DNA of 64,000 bases from Lachnospiraceae bacterium (GCA_910574885.1 CAJTDD010000021.1:31616-95615), one strand, 5' to 3'. Positions 1 to 7,053 are shown, counted from the stretch's first letter. Numbers and translations: made by a program. Notes: a model not told the origin generated them from the letters alone.

Positions 1-180
1 TCCATTTACCATAAGAGAAATTTCGGATACATCTAGGTATTTTTTTAATCTTTTTTCTAATTCTTGATGGTAATGCCCCATATTAGTAATCTGATGATTA
101 ATCCATAATGGTTTTATCGCCTTTATATACTCTTCATAAGGCGGCATACTAGAGCGTGTTACAAACACTTTTTGATTCAT
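1..180 (-). CDS. DegT/DnrJ/EryC1-type sugar aminotransferase, N-terminal part
   Basis: Only the first 60 codons are present; the gene runs off the left edge. The N-terminus begins MNQKVFVTRSSMPP and continues to a LDVSEISLMVNG stretch, the pattern seen at the start of PLP-dependent nucleotide-sugar aminotransferases of the DegT/DnrJ/EryC1/StrS family, which aminate keto-sugars for surface glycans. The start ATG (178-180) has GAGGAAAA 7 bases upstream. It lies on the same strand as, and 124 bp past, the secreted protein at 304-1323, with a hairpin between. A surface-glycan role is inferred from family and neighbours; the substrate cannot be told from this fragment. Confidence 0.7.
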   Translation of the reverse strand, partial: MNQKVFVTRSSMPPYEEYIKAIKPLWINHQITNMGHYHQELEKRLKKYLDVSEISLMVNG

Positions 181-206
181 TAATTTTTCCTCTGCTATAT
201 AAGTGT

Positions 207-239
207 AAATACCTCGCAATTATTCATTGCGAGGTATTT
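207..239. terminator. 13-bp hairpin between secreted protein and aminotransferase
   Basis: Perfect inverted repeat AAATACCTCGCAA / TTGCGAGGTATTT with a 7-base loop, just past the stop of the minus-strand secreted-protein gene. No strong U-run follows on the minus strand, so it may only partly terminate, or may act as an RNA-stability or processing hairpin between the two genes. Confidence 0.5.
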
Positions 240-303
240 AATTTGCATTACTTAGTAAACTGAAATAATTTAAGCTCTTGCCCTTAACAATAGAGACAAA
301 ACA

Positions 304-1323
304 CTAAGATGCTGGGAATGTTACCGGAGTACTCGTAATCTTTGTGCCATCCTTCAAAGTAACCGTAACGGTTGCTGTTTTTCCAGCTAAGTAGCTTGGC
401 ATCCAATTGCTTCCAAGCGTAAATTCTTTCTTAGCATCTTCAGCATCGCCCCATTCCCATGTACCATCTGTACCGGTAGTCAATGGCCAATCTTGTGTTC
501 CGTCATTGAGGCTCATAGATCCATACAAAGTTCCATCAAAATTAGTTATACTAATCACACCACTTGTACTCAGAGATACCTGCGGGCCTGTCGCTTCTTC
601 AAACTCCCATGTTACAGTAATCTGCGGTGCAGTTAATGTATCTGTCACGGTCGCCGCATTACAAGCGCCTGTCATGCTGATATCAGTTGTCGCCCAGCCT
701 GTTGCACCCGCCTTCTCCTCATAGGCGTAAACCTTATTTCCACCATCTTCTTTTACTGTAACCTCAAAATTTTCAGCCTTTCCTGCCACACGTGTAGTAA
801 TGCTTGACTCTGTTGTGCTTATAGCCTTTGTATCGCTGCCTACATTAAGTCCCAAGTATAACTTAGGCGTAGTCCCTTCAATTGTGCTGCTCTCTGCAAG
901 CACAATATCTGTACTTGCATTTGCGTCAGCTGCTTTAGCCGTAACTTTAAGATTGATATCATGGCTACTCATGTTTGTAACAGTCAGCTTTTTGCTGGTG
1001 TTTTCGTACGTGGTATCATTTGTCTGGAAATACACTCCGGTATCTGAATCTTTTGCCGGGAAGGTAATTCCGTCATATTTCCCTCCATTCGTTTCCTGAA
1101 CCAGACGCTCTGGGTCGATAGTATACTTAAATGTAGTAGTATCACTATCTGTTGGAAGCGTTACATTCGTTACCTTCTTCTCCAGATGCCCTTCTGATGA
1201 ACCTGCTCCTGTTGCAGAGCCTTTGTTGGATGGTGTTGCATCCGCTGCAAAAGCAGTAAATGAACTTCCCATTACCATTGTAGCTGCAAGAGCCACAGCC
1301 ATTCCTCTCTTCATTTTTTGCAT
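304..1323 (-). CDS. secreted surface protein with signal peptide, unknown function
   Basis: A 339-aa exported protein. Residues 1-26 form a typical signal peptide (MQKMKRGMAVALAATMV..., cleavage likely after AFA). The mature part is rich in Thr, Ser, Asp and Gly, has beta-strand-like composition and no cysteine cluster, and contains a segment (YTIDPERLVQET) of a kind I associate with secreted fibre- or WxL-like Firmicutes surface proteins. No LPXTG motif or C-terminal membrane anchor is visible, so attachment is unknown. Start chosen from AAGGAGGAG 7 bases before ATG. It follows the membrane-anchored protein (1400-1933) by 76 bp; an extended -10 in the gap may give it its own promoter. The pair sits downstream of cassette 1. 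Confidence 0.6.
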   Translation of the reverse strand: MQKMKRGMAVALAATMVMGSSFTAFAADATPSNKGSATGAGSSEGHLEKKVTNVTLPTDSDTTTFKYTIDPERLVQETNGGKYDGITFPAKDSDTGVYFQTNDTTYENTSKKLTVTNMSSHDINLKVTAKAADANASTDIVLAESSTIEGTTPKLYLGLNVGSDTKAISTTESSITTRVAGKAENFEVTVKEDGGNKVYAYEEKAGATGWATTDISMTGACNAATVTDTLTAPQITVTWEFEEATGPQVSLSTSGVISITNFDGTLYGSMSLNDGTQDWPLTTGTDGTWEWGDAEDAKKEFTLGSNWMPSYLAGKTATVTVTLKDGTKITSTPVTFPAS

Positions 1324-1356
1324 AAATGATCTCCTCCTTAAAATAAATTGTTTTGT

Positions 1357-1365
1357 ATCATACCA
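1357..1365 (-). promoter_or_regulatory. possible extended -10 promoter for the secreted protein gene
   Basis: On the minus strand the sequence reads TGGTATGAT, an extended -10 (TGnTATGAT), about 35 bases before the start codon of the secreted protein. No good -35 is visible. If real, this gene is not solely dependent on transcription from upstream. Confidence 0.35.
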
Positions 1366-1399
1366 TGCTTGTTAAGCACAGTTGCTACCCTTTTCCATA

Positions 1400-1933
1400 C
1401 TACCCTTCAACAATAATCGTAAAGCCCACCCTAAGGGTACTCACCGTATTCTGCTGCTCGTCCACCAAATGATATACCATGATGCAATTATATGTACCAG
1501 CCGAAAGAGGTTTATCAAGTGCAATATTGTCCAATCTACTTCCTCTTGGAAGTACCGGTGATTTTAAGATTGCCTCTTCTTCGTTATCAGCCAAAAACAC
1601 ATCAAAGTATACATCATTTGTATTTCTTTCCTCATTTGCGACATAAGCATCTTCTGATATCGAATCCCCCGTTGCAAAATGCCATGTCGTACTCATAGAT
1701 GCGTTATAATATCCAGGCTCAACATATTCTTCTTCCAGCATCTCATCAAGAACATCCTCCGCATTATCTTTTGTAACTACTACATTTCGCTTAGGTGTTT
1801 CATCACTTTTACGTTCTCTCATCAATAGTAAAATGACACAAATAATAAGCGCCGCAATGATTATTATACCGATAACGATTATTTTCCTATTTTTCTTCTC
1901 CAATTTTTCATTTTGTTTTTCTTCATTAGACAT
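1400..1933 (-). CDS. membrane-anchored extracellular protein, unknown function
   Basis: A 177-aa protein read from MSNEEKQ. The start follows GGGAGG with an 8-base gap; an upstream in-frame start lacks a ribosome site. A charged cytoplasmic N-terminus is followed by one membrane helix (about residues 17-38, IIVIGIIIIAALIICVILLL), a charged linker and a roughly 110-residue external domain ending in a beta-rich stretch (AGTYNCIMVYHLVDEQQ). That end resembles the last strands of Ig-like surface modules, but I do not recognise the family. It is the first coding gene after cassette 1 and is probably co-expressed with the secreted protein at 304-1323, perhaps as anchor or assembly partner (inference). 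Confidence 0.6.
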   Translation of the reverse strand: MSNEEKQNEKLEKKNRKIIVIGIIIIAALIICVILLLMRERKSDETPKRNVVVTKDNAEDVLDEMLEEEYVEPGYYNASMSTTWHFATGDSISEDAYVANEERNTNDVYFDVFLADNEEEAILKSPVLPRGSRLDNIALDKPLSAGTYNCIMVYHLVDEQQNTVSTLRVGFTIIVEG

Positions 1934-2042
1934 TCTTGTATACCTCCCAATAGCCAAAAATTTATTAAATAAGATATATATACTTAACTAATTAACAACA
2001 TAACTTTTAACCTAATCTATATTTATTTTAATAAAATATATT

Positions 2043-2412
2043 GGTCATCTTCTTTCAAGATGATGCAGATTACTCCGCTTCGCTCCCTGCTACCTCATAT
2101 CTTGTCACCAACCACAGGTTGATGACCTGCGTGCGCATCAGCACACTTCCACTTTTCTTGCCGCTTACCATAGATTGACGACAACCGATATGTTCACAAG
2201 GTCCTGGCATACCCAATACGCAGACTCTAAAAATCTCCTGCCTTCTAATGCCGTAAGTAATTTTTATATAGCGGATACATCTCACCCGCCTTTATCATGA
2301 ACGCGCCTCTTAGTCCTTAATGTTATTCAGAAATTTCCAGCATTTCCGAATAACACATTACGGTAAACCTCCAGTTCATCACTAGAGTTTATCTAAATGG
2401 CTATTCTTATGA
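2043..2412 (-). ncRNA. conserved structured RNA downstream of dead-TnpB copy 1 (candidate guide-RNA scaffold)
   Basis: No gene fits here, but several blocks recur in the same order downstream of the second TnpB-like gene (38715-38942): GTCATAAGAATAGC near the stop codon, AAGGACTAAG, CGGCATTAGAAGGCAG, TGCGTATTGGGTATGCCAGG, GGGAGCGAAGC, ATCTGCATCATC, and a final GATGACC. Copy 1 carries roughly 90 nt of extra stem-loops between two blocks (for example the hairpin at 2105-2127). Loop lengths differ and reading frames are not kept, pointing to RNA rather than protein. TnpB families encode their guide RNA in exactly this place, overlapping or following the 3' end of the gene. The terminal hairpin is CATCTT/AAGATG; bases 2042 down to about 2023 would be the guide. 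Exact RNA ends are unknown. Confidence 0.65.
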
Positions 2413-3726
2413 CTAATACAATATACCGTCCCCCAGGCCTCTCTTCTTTACATTACAGGCAGTATTGGTCTTCTCTTCTGCCCGATATCCGCACGCCGGA
2501 CAGATAAACTGCCCTTCTGCCTTCATCCCGAGTTTGCCGCACTTGCTGCACTCCATACTAATCTCTTTTCCAAGCACTTCCACGATCTCGATCGACTGTT
2601 CCATGCATTTCTGTGTCAGACGTTTCCGGATATATCCCCTCTTCCACTGTGTGATTGAATAATTTATCTTCTTATTGTATCCTCTCACTTGTGGCTTTGG
2701 CAGTTTTACGATATAGACTGTTTTCGGTTTTTCTATAACAAGAAATCGATTTAACTCTTGGTTAATATAACTATGCAGATGTTCTTCCAAACGTCTTTTT
2801 TTTGCATAATACTTCTTGCGTCCCGCATTATTTTCCTTATTCCGGCTGTAACTACTTGCCTGTTTTTGCATCCAGTCTGAATACTCAGACTGATATCTCC
2901 CCAACTCTTTTCCATAGCAACGACCTTTATCTGTGGTCAGCATCGTATGAAACCCAAACGCCACCCCTACCTGTTCCAAATAATCTTCATGACTATGTAT
3001 CGCAACGTTTACAGGGACCTTTATTTCAATGCATTTTTCCTGAGGATACAATTTAACCCGTAACTGGCAGCGATATTGATTATTATCCGTCAAAGGTATG
3101 AACACTCGCTTTCGCTTCTCTTTGATAGAAATATATATCCCATGATCTGCGTAACGGTATGCCCTCTCCGCTATAGAAAATACATCCGCCACGTCTGTAT
3201 GCAGCTTTATATGGTATTTTCTTATCTTCCTGCACAAATAACGATGAAGCTTTTCCGCATCTACCTTCTCTGCCAACTCCTGATACTGCTTTTGAATCCT
3301 TGCAGCCAGTTCAACCGGCTTCTGATTCAACACTGCCTCAAACGCATTGCTTACTTTTAATAAGAAGCGTAGATAATGCTTTTCCTCTTCTGTAAAACCT
3401 TCATTCTTGTTGACTAATTTCACAACCCTGGACTTCGTCCCAGACCATTGCTTCTTAATATCCGCCAACGCATCAAAAACAGCAAGGTAAAAATAAACTG
3501 CCGGCATTCCCAAAATTTCCCGATATCCGCTGGACGTCATTTCATTCTGCGCCGTATACCCCGGATAAATCTTGGAAAGACTGCCAATCCCGCCATACCG
3601 CGCATAAACATAATTCTTCACTTTCTGGTAGTCCTTTGCAATATCCAGAAGCTTTTGCATATCCTCCTCTGACACAGGCGTTTTATTGTACTGATGAACT
3701 GTCTTGCATATCTTGTCTGACGGCAT
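2413..3726 (-). CDS. TnpB-like protein with degenerate RuvC site (nuclease-dead, TldR-like), copy 1
   Basis: 437 aa read from MPSDKICKTV, the ATG with AAGGAG 5 bases upstream. TnpB proteins are RNA-guided nucleases with a RuvC fold. The first RuvC motif normally reads GxDxG; here it is GVAFG with Ala256 in the Asp position. The second-motif Glu is replaced in the IYIVKLPKP-like strand around residue 340. The DRDxNAA motif reads EEKTNTA, with Lys419 at the catalytic Asp. The zinc ribbon is intact (Cys393, Cys396, Cys409, Cys412). So DNA cleavage is probably lost while fold and RNA binding may remain, as known for TldR repressors. It aligns without gaps to the copy at 38943-40256, 284 of 437 residues identical by hand count. 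A palindrome-flanked promoter lies upstream; conserved RNA and surface genes lie downstream. Confidence 0.8.
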   Translation of the reverse strand: MPSDKICKTVHQYNKTPVSEEDMQKLLDIAKDYQKVKNYVYARYGGIGSLSKIYPGYTAQNEMTSSGYREILGMPAVYFYLAVFDALADIKKQWSGTKSRVVKLVNKNEGFTEEEKHYLRFLLKVSNAFEAVLNQKPVELAARIQKQYQELAEKVDAEKLHRYLCRKIRKYHIKLHTDVADVFSIAERAYRYADHGIYISIKEKRKRVFIPLTDNNQYRCQLRVKLYPQEKCIEIKVPVNVAIHSHEDYLEQVGVAFGFHTMLTTDKGRCYGKELGRYQSEYSDWMQKQASSYSRNKENNAGRKKYYAKKRRLEEHLHSYINQELNRFLVIEKPKTVYIVKLPKPQVRGYNKKINYSITQWKRGYIRKRLTQKCMEQSIEIVEVLGKEISMECSKCGKLGMKAEGQFICPACGYRAEEKTNTACNVKKRGLGDGILY

Positions 3727-3790
3727 TTTTACTCCTTCATAGTAAATGATATAGAAATCTTTGAAACAGCTCTCTGTTCCAAACCAACAC

Positions 3791-3818
3791 ATTATGAAAA
3801 AGTATACTTTTTCGTAAT
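3791..3818. repeat. 28-bp palindrome, left site of invertible-promoter candidate 1
   Basis: Two 14-bp arms ATTATGAAAAAGTA and TACTTTTTCGTAAT, one mismatch. Size, A-tract arms and central dinucleotide resemble crossover sites of small serine recombinases. It pairs with the site at 3929-3956: 29 of 31 positions match as inverted repeats when one flanking base is included on each side. Confidence 0.75.
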
Positions 3819-3870
3819 GATTTTCATAGGAAAATTTTTAGATAAATATTACAATAAATGGGTGTTAAGT

Positions 3871-3891
3871 TTATTGACGTATTGTCGATAA
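3871..3891. promoter_or_regulatory. 8-5-8 inverted repeat over the -35 (operator candidate)
   Basis: TTATTGAC, five bases, GTCGATAA: arms complementary except at one position, overlapping the -35 and spacer. The same repeat is at 40385-40405. It could bind a repressor or activator controlling both promoters; no regulator can be assigned. Confidence 0.4.
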
Positions 3892-3902
3892 TATATTAGA
3901 AT
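3874..3902 (+). promoter_or_regulatory. sigma-A promoter inside inverton candidate 1
   Basis: -35 TTGACG (3874-3879), 17-bp spacer, -10 TAGAAT (3897-3902), pointing toward the recombinase. Transcription would start near 3909 and meet the right palindrome, which with flanking GCC/GGC forms a 17-bp stem followed by TCTTTTTATTT. So in this orientation it should give only a short RNA of about 60 nt. Confidence 0.7.
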
Positions 3903-3928
3903 GATTAAGAAATTGAAGGAATCTCGCC

Positions 3929-3956
3929 ATTACGAAAAAGTATGCTTTTTCGTAAT
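3929..3956. repeat. 28-bp palindrome, right site of inverton candidate 1, also terminator-like
   Basis: Arms ATTACGAAAAAGTA and TGCTTTTTCGTAAT with one mismatch. GCC before and GGC after lengthen the stem to 17 bp, and TCTTTTTATTTATT follows on the plus strand, so it also looks like an intrinsic terminator for rightward transcription. The double role (recombination site plus stop signal) would keep the off orientation silent. Confidence 0.7.
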
Positions 3957-4021
3957 GGCTCTTTTTATTTATTCTTTCTATAAAATATTCTAAAATTTCA
4001 CCGTGTCAAAAATCAACATCT

Positions 4022-4049
4022 TTGTTCTTCCCCCATTCCAGATTAAAAT
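4022..4049 (+). promoter_or_regulatory. possible promoter of the serine recombinase
   Basis: TTGTTC (4022-4027), 16-bp spacer, TAAAAT (4044-4049), about 60 bases before the recombinase start. Of medium quality. It would let the recombinase be made independently of the invertible promoter. Confidence 0.4.
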
Positions 4050-4056
4050 AGTATCA

Positions 4057-4081
4057 AAGCGATTTACACATACAATCGCTT
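4057..4081. promoter_or_regulatory. inverted repeat in the recombinase leader
   Basis: AAGCGATT / AATCGCTT arms separated by nine bases, just after the candidate -10 and before the ribosome site. Either an operator or a leader hairpin that limits recombinase expression. Confidence 0.35.
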
Positions 4082-4109
4082 CGATATACAAAAGAGGAGG
4101 TTGAAATGA

Positions 4110-4724
4110 ATGATATACGGATATGTGCGTGTAAGCACAAGGGAGCAGAACGAGGACAGGCAGATGCTTGCCTTGAACGAGAAAGCGGTGCCGGAGCAGA
4201 ATATTTATATAGACAAGCAGTCCGGCAAGGATTTTAAGCGTCCTATGTACAACAGGATGCTCAAGAAATTAAGAGAGGACGATTTAATCTATGTAAAGAG
4301 CATTGACCGCCTTGGACGAAATTACGAGGAAATACTTGAGCAATGGCGTATTCTGACGAAAGAAAAAAAAGTAGACATTGTTGTTCTTGACATGGAACTT
4401 TTAGACACCAGGAGGGGCAAGGATCTAATGGGAACCTTTCTTAGCGATATTGTGCTGCAGGTACTTTCTTTCGTGGCAGAAAATGAAAGGAAGAATATCC
4501 GAGAACGTCAAAAAGAAGGAATCGAGGCAGCAAAATTGCGGGGCGTACAGTTTGGGCGCCCCAAACGGGATGTGCCGGACGACTTCATTCAGATTTGCTG
4601 CAGATGGAGAAGCGGACAGATTCTTGGAAAAGAGGCGGCAAAACTTTGCGGAATGCCGTTGACTACATTTTATGGAAGAGCAAGAGAACAGATAAAAGTA
4701 TTAAAGCAGACGTGTGAGTATTAA
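4110..4724 (+). CDS. small serine recombinase (DNA invertase/resolvase family)
   Basis: 204 aa. The catalytic domain is N-terminal: YVRVST carries the nucleophile Ser9, followed by YVKSIDRLGRN and the long E helix FVAENERKNIRERQKEGI, then GRP and a C-terminal helix-turn-helix (KEAAKLCGMPLTTFYGRA). This order is that of Hin/Gin/TnpR invertases and resolvases, not of IS607 TnpA, whose DNA-binding domain comes first. Start has GAGGAGG 9 bases upstream. Two 28-bp palindromes of the right size for its crossover sites lie 150-320 bp upstream. Matching sites at cassette 2 have no recombinase nearby, so this enzyme may serve both in trans (inference). Confidence 0.85.
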   Translation: MIYGYVRVSTREQNEDRQMLALNEKAVPEQNIYIDKQSGKDFKRPMYNRMLKKLREDDLIYVKSIDRLGRNYEEILEQWRILTKEKKVDIVVLDMELLDTRRGKDLMGTFLSDIVLQVLSFVAENERKNIRERQKEGIEAAKLRGVQFGRPKRDVPDDFIQICCRWRSGQILGKEAAKLCGMPLTTFYGRAREQIKVLKQTCEY

Positions 4725-5220
4725 TACAGGACTGTGATGGGGCTGACGGAAATGATATATTTCTACGCCATACCTCTTTGCAGAAAATAACATTTCCCGA
4801 CGCCCCAGTGTTTTGGACAGCGCAGATAACTTCCTTAGAAGTATGTTGTCAATACACCTGTAAGTGATGTAACCCATTAGCGTTTCAAACATCATCACAA
4901 GGCATCGCCAACCAGTGTTTTGATAAACTCCTGCTTCGCAAAAAGGATCTGTATTAGTTCGTTCTCCTGCTGCCAGTTCAGCGGTTCGGAATGACAGCAG
5001 GTGTTGCGCAGCCGACGAAATTTTTCTAACTCCTCGGCACACGATATACCGTGATCTGTTTCGTATGCGTTTCTCTTTCGGCCGCTTTTGAACAAAACTC
5101 ACGACTGTCCCCGTTATCCATTTTTATCATCCCTTGTTGCTATTTCTTGTCAAAAGTACTTTATTTATTTTCAGATATAATATACCACTATAAAAGAATA
5201 AAACCAACAATATTCAGAAC
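4725..5220. other. gap between recombinase and queA, mostly without recognisable genes
   Basis: Nearly 500 bp with several short open frames but none of known family. Only the minus-strand frame at 4895-5095 looks protein-like. Minus-strand bases 4740-4890 continue with protein-like wording in another frame, so this may be the remains of one frameshifted gene at the boundary between the acquired left segment and the housekeeping block. Confidence 0.4.
4895..5095 (-). CDS. small hypothetical protein, possible remnant
   Basis: 66 aa if started at TTG (5093-5095); family not recognised. Composition is protein-like and polar (AEELEKFRRLRNTCCH..., WQQENELIQILFAKQEFIK) with a helical C-terminal half. 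The ribosome site (GGGGA) is weak. It could be a real small regulator or the tail of a decayed gene; the neighbouring frame from about 4890 to 4735 also codes without stops. Confidence 0.3.
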   Translation of the reverse strand: MFKSGRKRNAYETDHGISCAEELEKFRRLRNTCCHSEPLNWQQENELIQILFAKQEFIKTLVGDAL

Positions 5221-6246
5221 TCACACCACCAGCATTGCATCCCCAAACGAAAAGAACCGATACCGCTCCCTCACAGCCTCCTCATAAGCCTCCAACACCT
5301 TCTTGCGTCCCGCCAGGGCGGACACCAGCATAATCAGCGTAGATTCCGGCAGATGGAAATTCGTAATCAAGCAATCCAGCACCTTGAACCGATACCCCGG
5401 ATAGATGAAAATCTCCGTCCATCCACTGCACGCCGCAAGTTCCCCGTTCTCGTCTGCCGCAGATTCCACCGTCCGGCAGCTTGTAGTCCCCACACAGACG
5501 ACCCGTTTTCCGTTCGCCTTCGCCCGGTTGATTTTATCCGCCGCCTCCTGATCAATCTGATAAAATTCCGAATGCATATGATGGTCGGTAATCTCGTCCA
5601 CCTTCACAGGGCGGAACGTCCCCAGTCCTACATGCAGCGTCACTTTCGCAATATCCACTCCCTGCCTTTCAATCTTTTTTAGCAGCTCAGGCGTGAAATG
5701 CAGCCCTGCCGTGGGCGCGGCCGCCGAACCTGTATGCGCCGCATATACAGTCTGGTAACGGTTCTTGTCCTCAAGCTGGTGGGTGATGTAAGGAGGTAGA
5801 GGCATCTGCCCTAACTGGTCTAAGATTTCCTCAAAAATCCCCTGATAAGTAAACTGAATCAAACGGTTTCCTTCTTCTACCACATCCACTACCTCGCCGG
5901 TCAAAAGCCCGCCGCCAAAAATAATCTTCGTTCCGACCTTCGCCTTTCTTCCCGGCTTCACCAGCGTTTCCCATACATTATTTTCTTTCCGTTTTAGTAA
6001 AAGTATCTCAATCTTTCCGTTGGTTCCCTCCCTGGAACCAATCAGCCTTGCCGGAAGAACCTTCGTGTCATTAATCACCAGACAGTCGCCCTCATGGAGA
6101 TATTCTGTAATATCCCGGAACACACGATGCGAAATAACTCCAGACTCCTTGTCAAGTACAAGGAGCCTGGAGCTTTCCCGATCCACTAAGGGGTCCTGCG
6201 CTATCAATTCTTCCGGCAATTCATAGTAAAAATCCTGTCGTTTCAT
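5221..6246 (-). CDS. queA: S-adenosylmethionine:tRNA ribosyltransferase-isomerase
   Basis: 341 aa, full length for the family. QueA transfers and isomerises the ribosyl part of SAM onto preQ1 at the tRNA wobble position, the penultimate step of queuosine synthesis. Typical motifs: the N-terminal [17 protein letters not shown] start, [38 protein letters not shown] and LVSALAGR near the end. Last gene of a minus-strand run with the RDD protein and sppA; no other queuosine genes are in the window. Confidence 0.95.
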   Translation of the reverse strand: MKRQDFYYELPEELIAQDPLVDRESSRLLVLDKESGVISHRVFRDITEYLHEGDCLVINDTKVLPARLIGSREGTNGKIEILLLKRKENNVWETLVKPGRKAKVGTKIIFGGGLLTGEVVDVVEEGNRLIQFTYQGIFEEILDQLGQMPLPPYITHQLEDKNRYQTVYAAHTGSAAAPTAGLHFTPELLKKIERQGVDIAKVTLHVGLGTFRPVKVDEITDHHMHSEFYQIDQEAADKINRAKANGKRVVCVGTTSCRTVESAADENGELAACSGWTEIFIYPGYRFKVLDCLITNFHLPESTLIMLVSALAGRKKVLEAYEEAVRERYRFFSFGDAMLVV

Positions 6247-6270
6247 TTTAATATGAATTCCTTCCTTAAT

Positions 6271-7053
6271 CTATAATTCACCTTTTTCGGATTCTGTCCT
6301 GTCATTCTCCGGCATTTTCCCAAAAACTTCCACCGGATTCCCATCCTTTTCCTTCTCTGGTAGAGGACTTCCTCCGTGCGGCATCTGTCCATACCCCTTT
6401 CCCGGCGCAGTACCTTCTCCTGCCGGCATATTTCCATTCGCATTTCCGTACGGAGATATCGGGCCATAGGCAGACGGTCCATTCCCCCCGGACGGTCTTC
6501 CGTAGGGCGAAACAGGCGGCGCAGGCGGTACGGGTGGTATGGGCGGATACGCAGCCATAGCCTGATACTTAGGAACCACTTTAATCCTCTTCCCATAGAC
6601 CACCCTGGTATCGCAGATCATATCGTGAAGGCCTCTCTTCTCCCGGTCTACCCCCGCCATAATATAACCAATCCCAATCGACAGCCCGCACAGAAACCTT
6701 CCCACCGTTTCCCGGTACAAAATACTGACAAACGTAAGTTTCCGGTTTCCATCCGCAGGGACCACCCTGAGGTTCATAAGCCGTTTTCCCGGCGTCGTCT
6801 CTGTATAATAGGTAAGCAGGATAAAATAAGCGACCTGCAGCAAATACAATATCGTATCTTTTACCGTATACTGGAACAGCCACCTTGTCCGAAACAGACC
6901 TCCTCCCGCGAAGGACATTATCCCTATAACCAGATTAACGAACAAAAGCCCAATCCAGACAATACCAAGGTCAATCAGGTATGCCGCCAGACGCACCCAA
7001 AATCCTGCGAACTCTAATTCCTGCCTGCCGCGGTTAGCGTAATTGTTCTGCAT
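6271..7053 (-). CDS. RDD-family membrane protein with Pro/Gly-rich tail
   Basis: 260 aa. The RDD domain occupies about residues 14-155, with hydrophobic segments around 20-45, 60-95 and 125-140 and the family-type start FWVRLAAYLIDLG. A low-complexity cytoplasmic tail (about 170-260) is rich in Pro, Gly and Tyr (PPIPPVPPAPPVSPYG). Function of RDD proteins is mostly unknown; some are linked to transport or stress. The start overlaps the end of sppA by 20 bp, implying translational coupling and a shared membrane-quality role (inference). Confidence 0.8.
   Translation of the reverse strand: MQNNYANRGRQELEFAGFWVRLAAYLIDLGIVWIGLLFVNLVIGIMSFAGGGLFRTRWLFQYTVKDTILYLLQVAYFILLTYYTETTPGKRLMNLRVVPADGNRKLTFVSILYRETVGRFLCGLSIGIGYIMAGVDREKRGLHDMICDTRVVYGKRIKVVPKYQAMAAYPPIPPVPPAPPVSPYGRPSGGNGPSAYGPISPYGNANGNMPAGEGTAPGKGYGQMPHGGSPLPEKEKDGNPVEVFGKMPENDRTESEKGEL

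Larger units (their letters stand above)
3819..3928. promoter_or_regulatory. 110-bp promoter segment between palindromes (inverton candidate 1)
   Basis: The segment between the two 28-bp palindromes is exactly 110 bp, as in cassette 2 (40333-40442). The two align without gaps at 94/110, and a 63-bp core (from attacaataaatg to gattaaga) at 61/63, which is better conserved than the adjoining protein genes. It contains a complete sigma-A promoter now pointing right, away from the TnpB-like gene. Inversion between the palindromes would point it into that gene and on into the surface genes. Inversion is inferred, not observed. Confidence 0.65.

Noticed and set aside
407..1099. Plus-strand frames opposite the secreted protein
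   Set aside because: Shadows of the minus-strand gene: no ribosome sites or family features, and the minus-strand frame has a signal peptide and a strong ribosome site.
2070..2285. 71-codon open frame inside the RNA after TnpB copy 1
   Set aside because: The matching frame in copy 2 is cut by a stop and indels, while the nucleotide blocks are kept; no ribosome site. Better read as RNA.
3929..3956. Palindromes as nothing more than terminators
   Set aside because: The right one may terminate, but four near-identical 28-bp sites in fixed 110-bp pairs around a promoter, one pair beside a serine recombinase, need more explanation. Kept as a partial role.
2043..4724. An IS607- or IS605-type transposon (recombinase plus TnpB)
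   Set aside because: The recombinase has its catalytic domain first and HTH last, unlike IS607 TnpA; the genes are divergent; TnpB is catalytically dead; copy 2 has no recombinase; no Y1 transposase.
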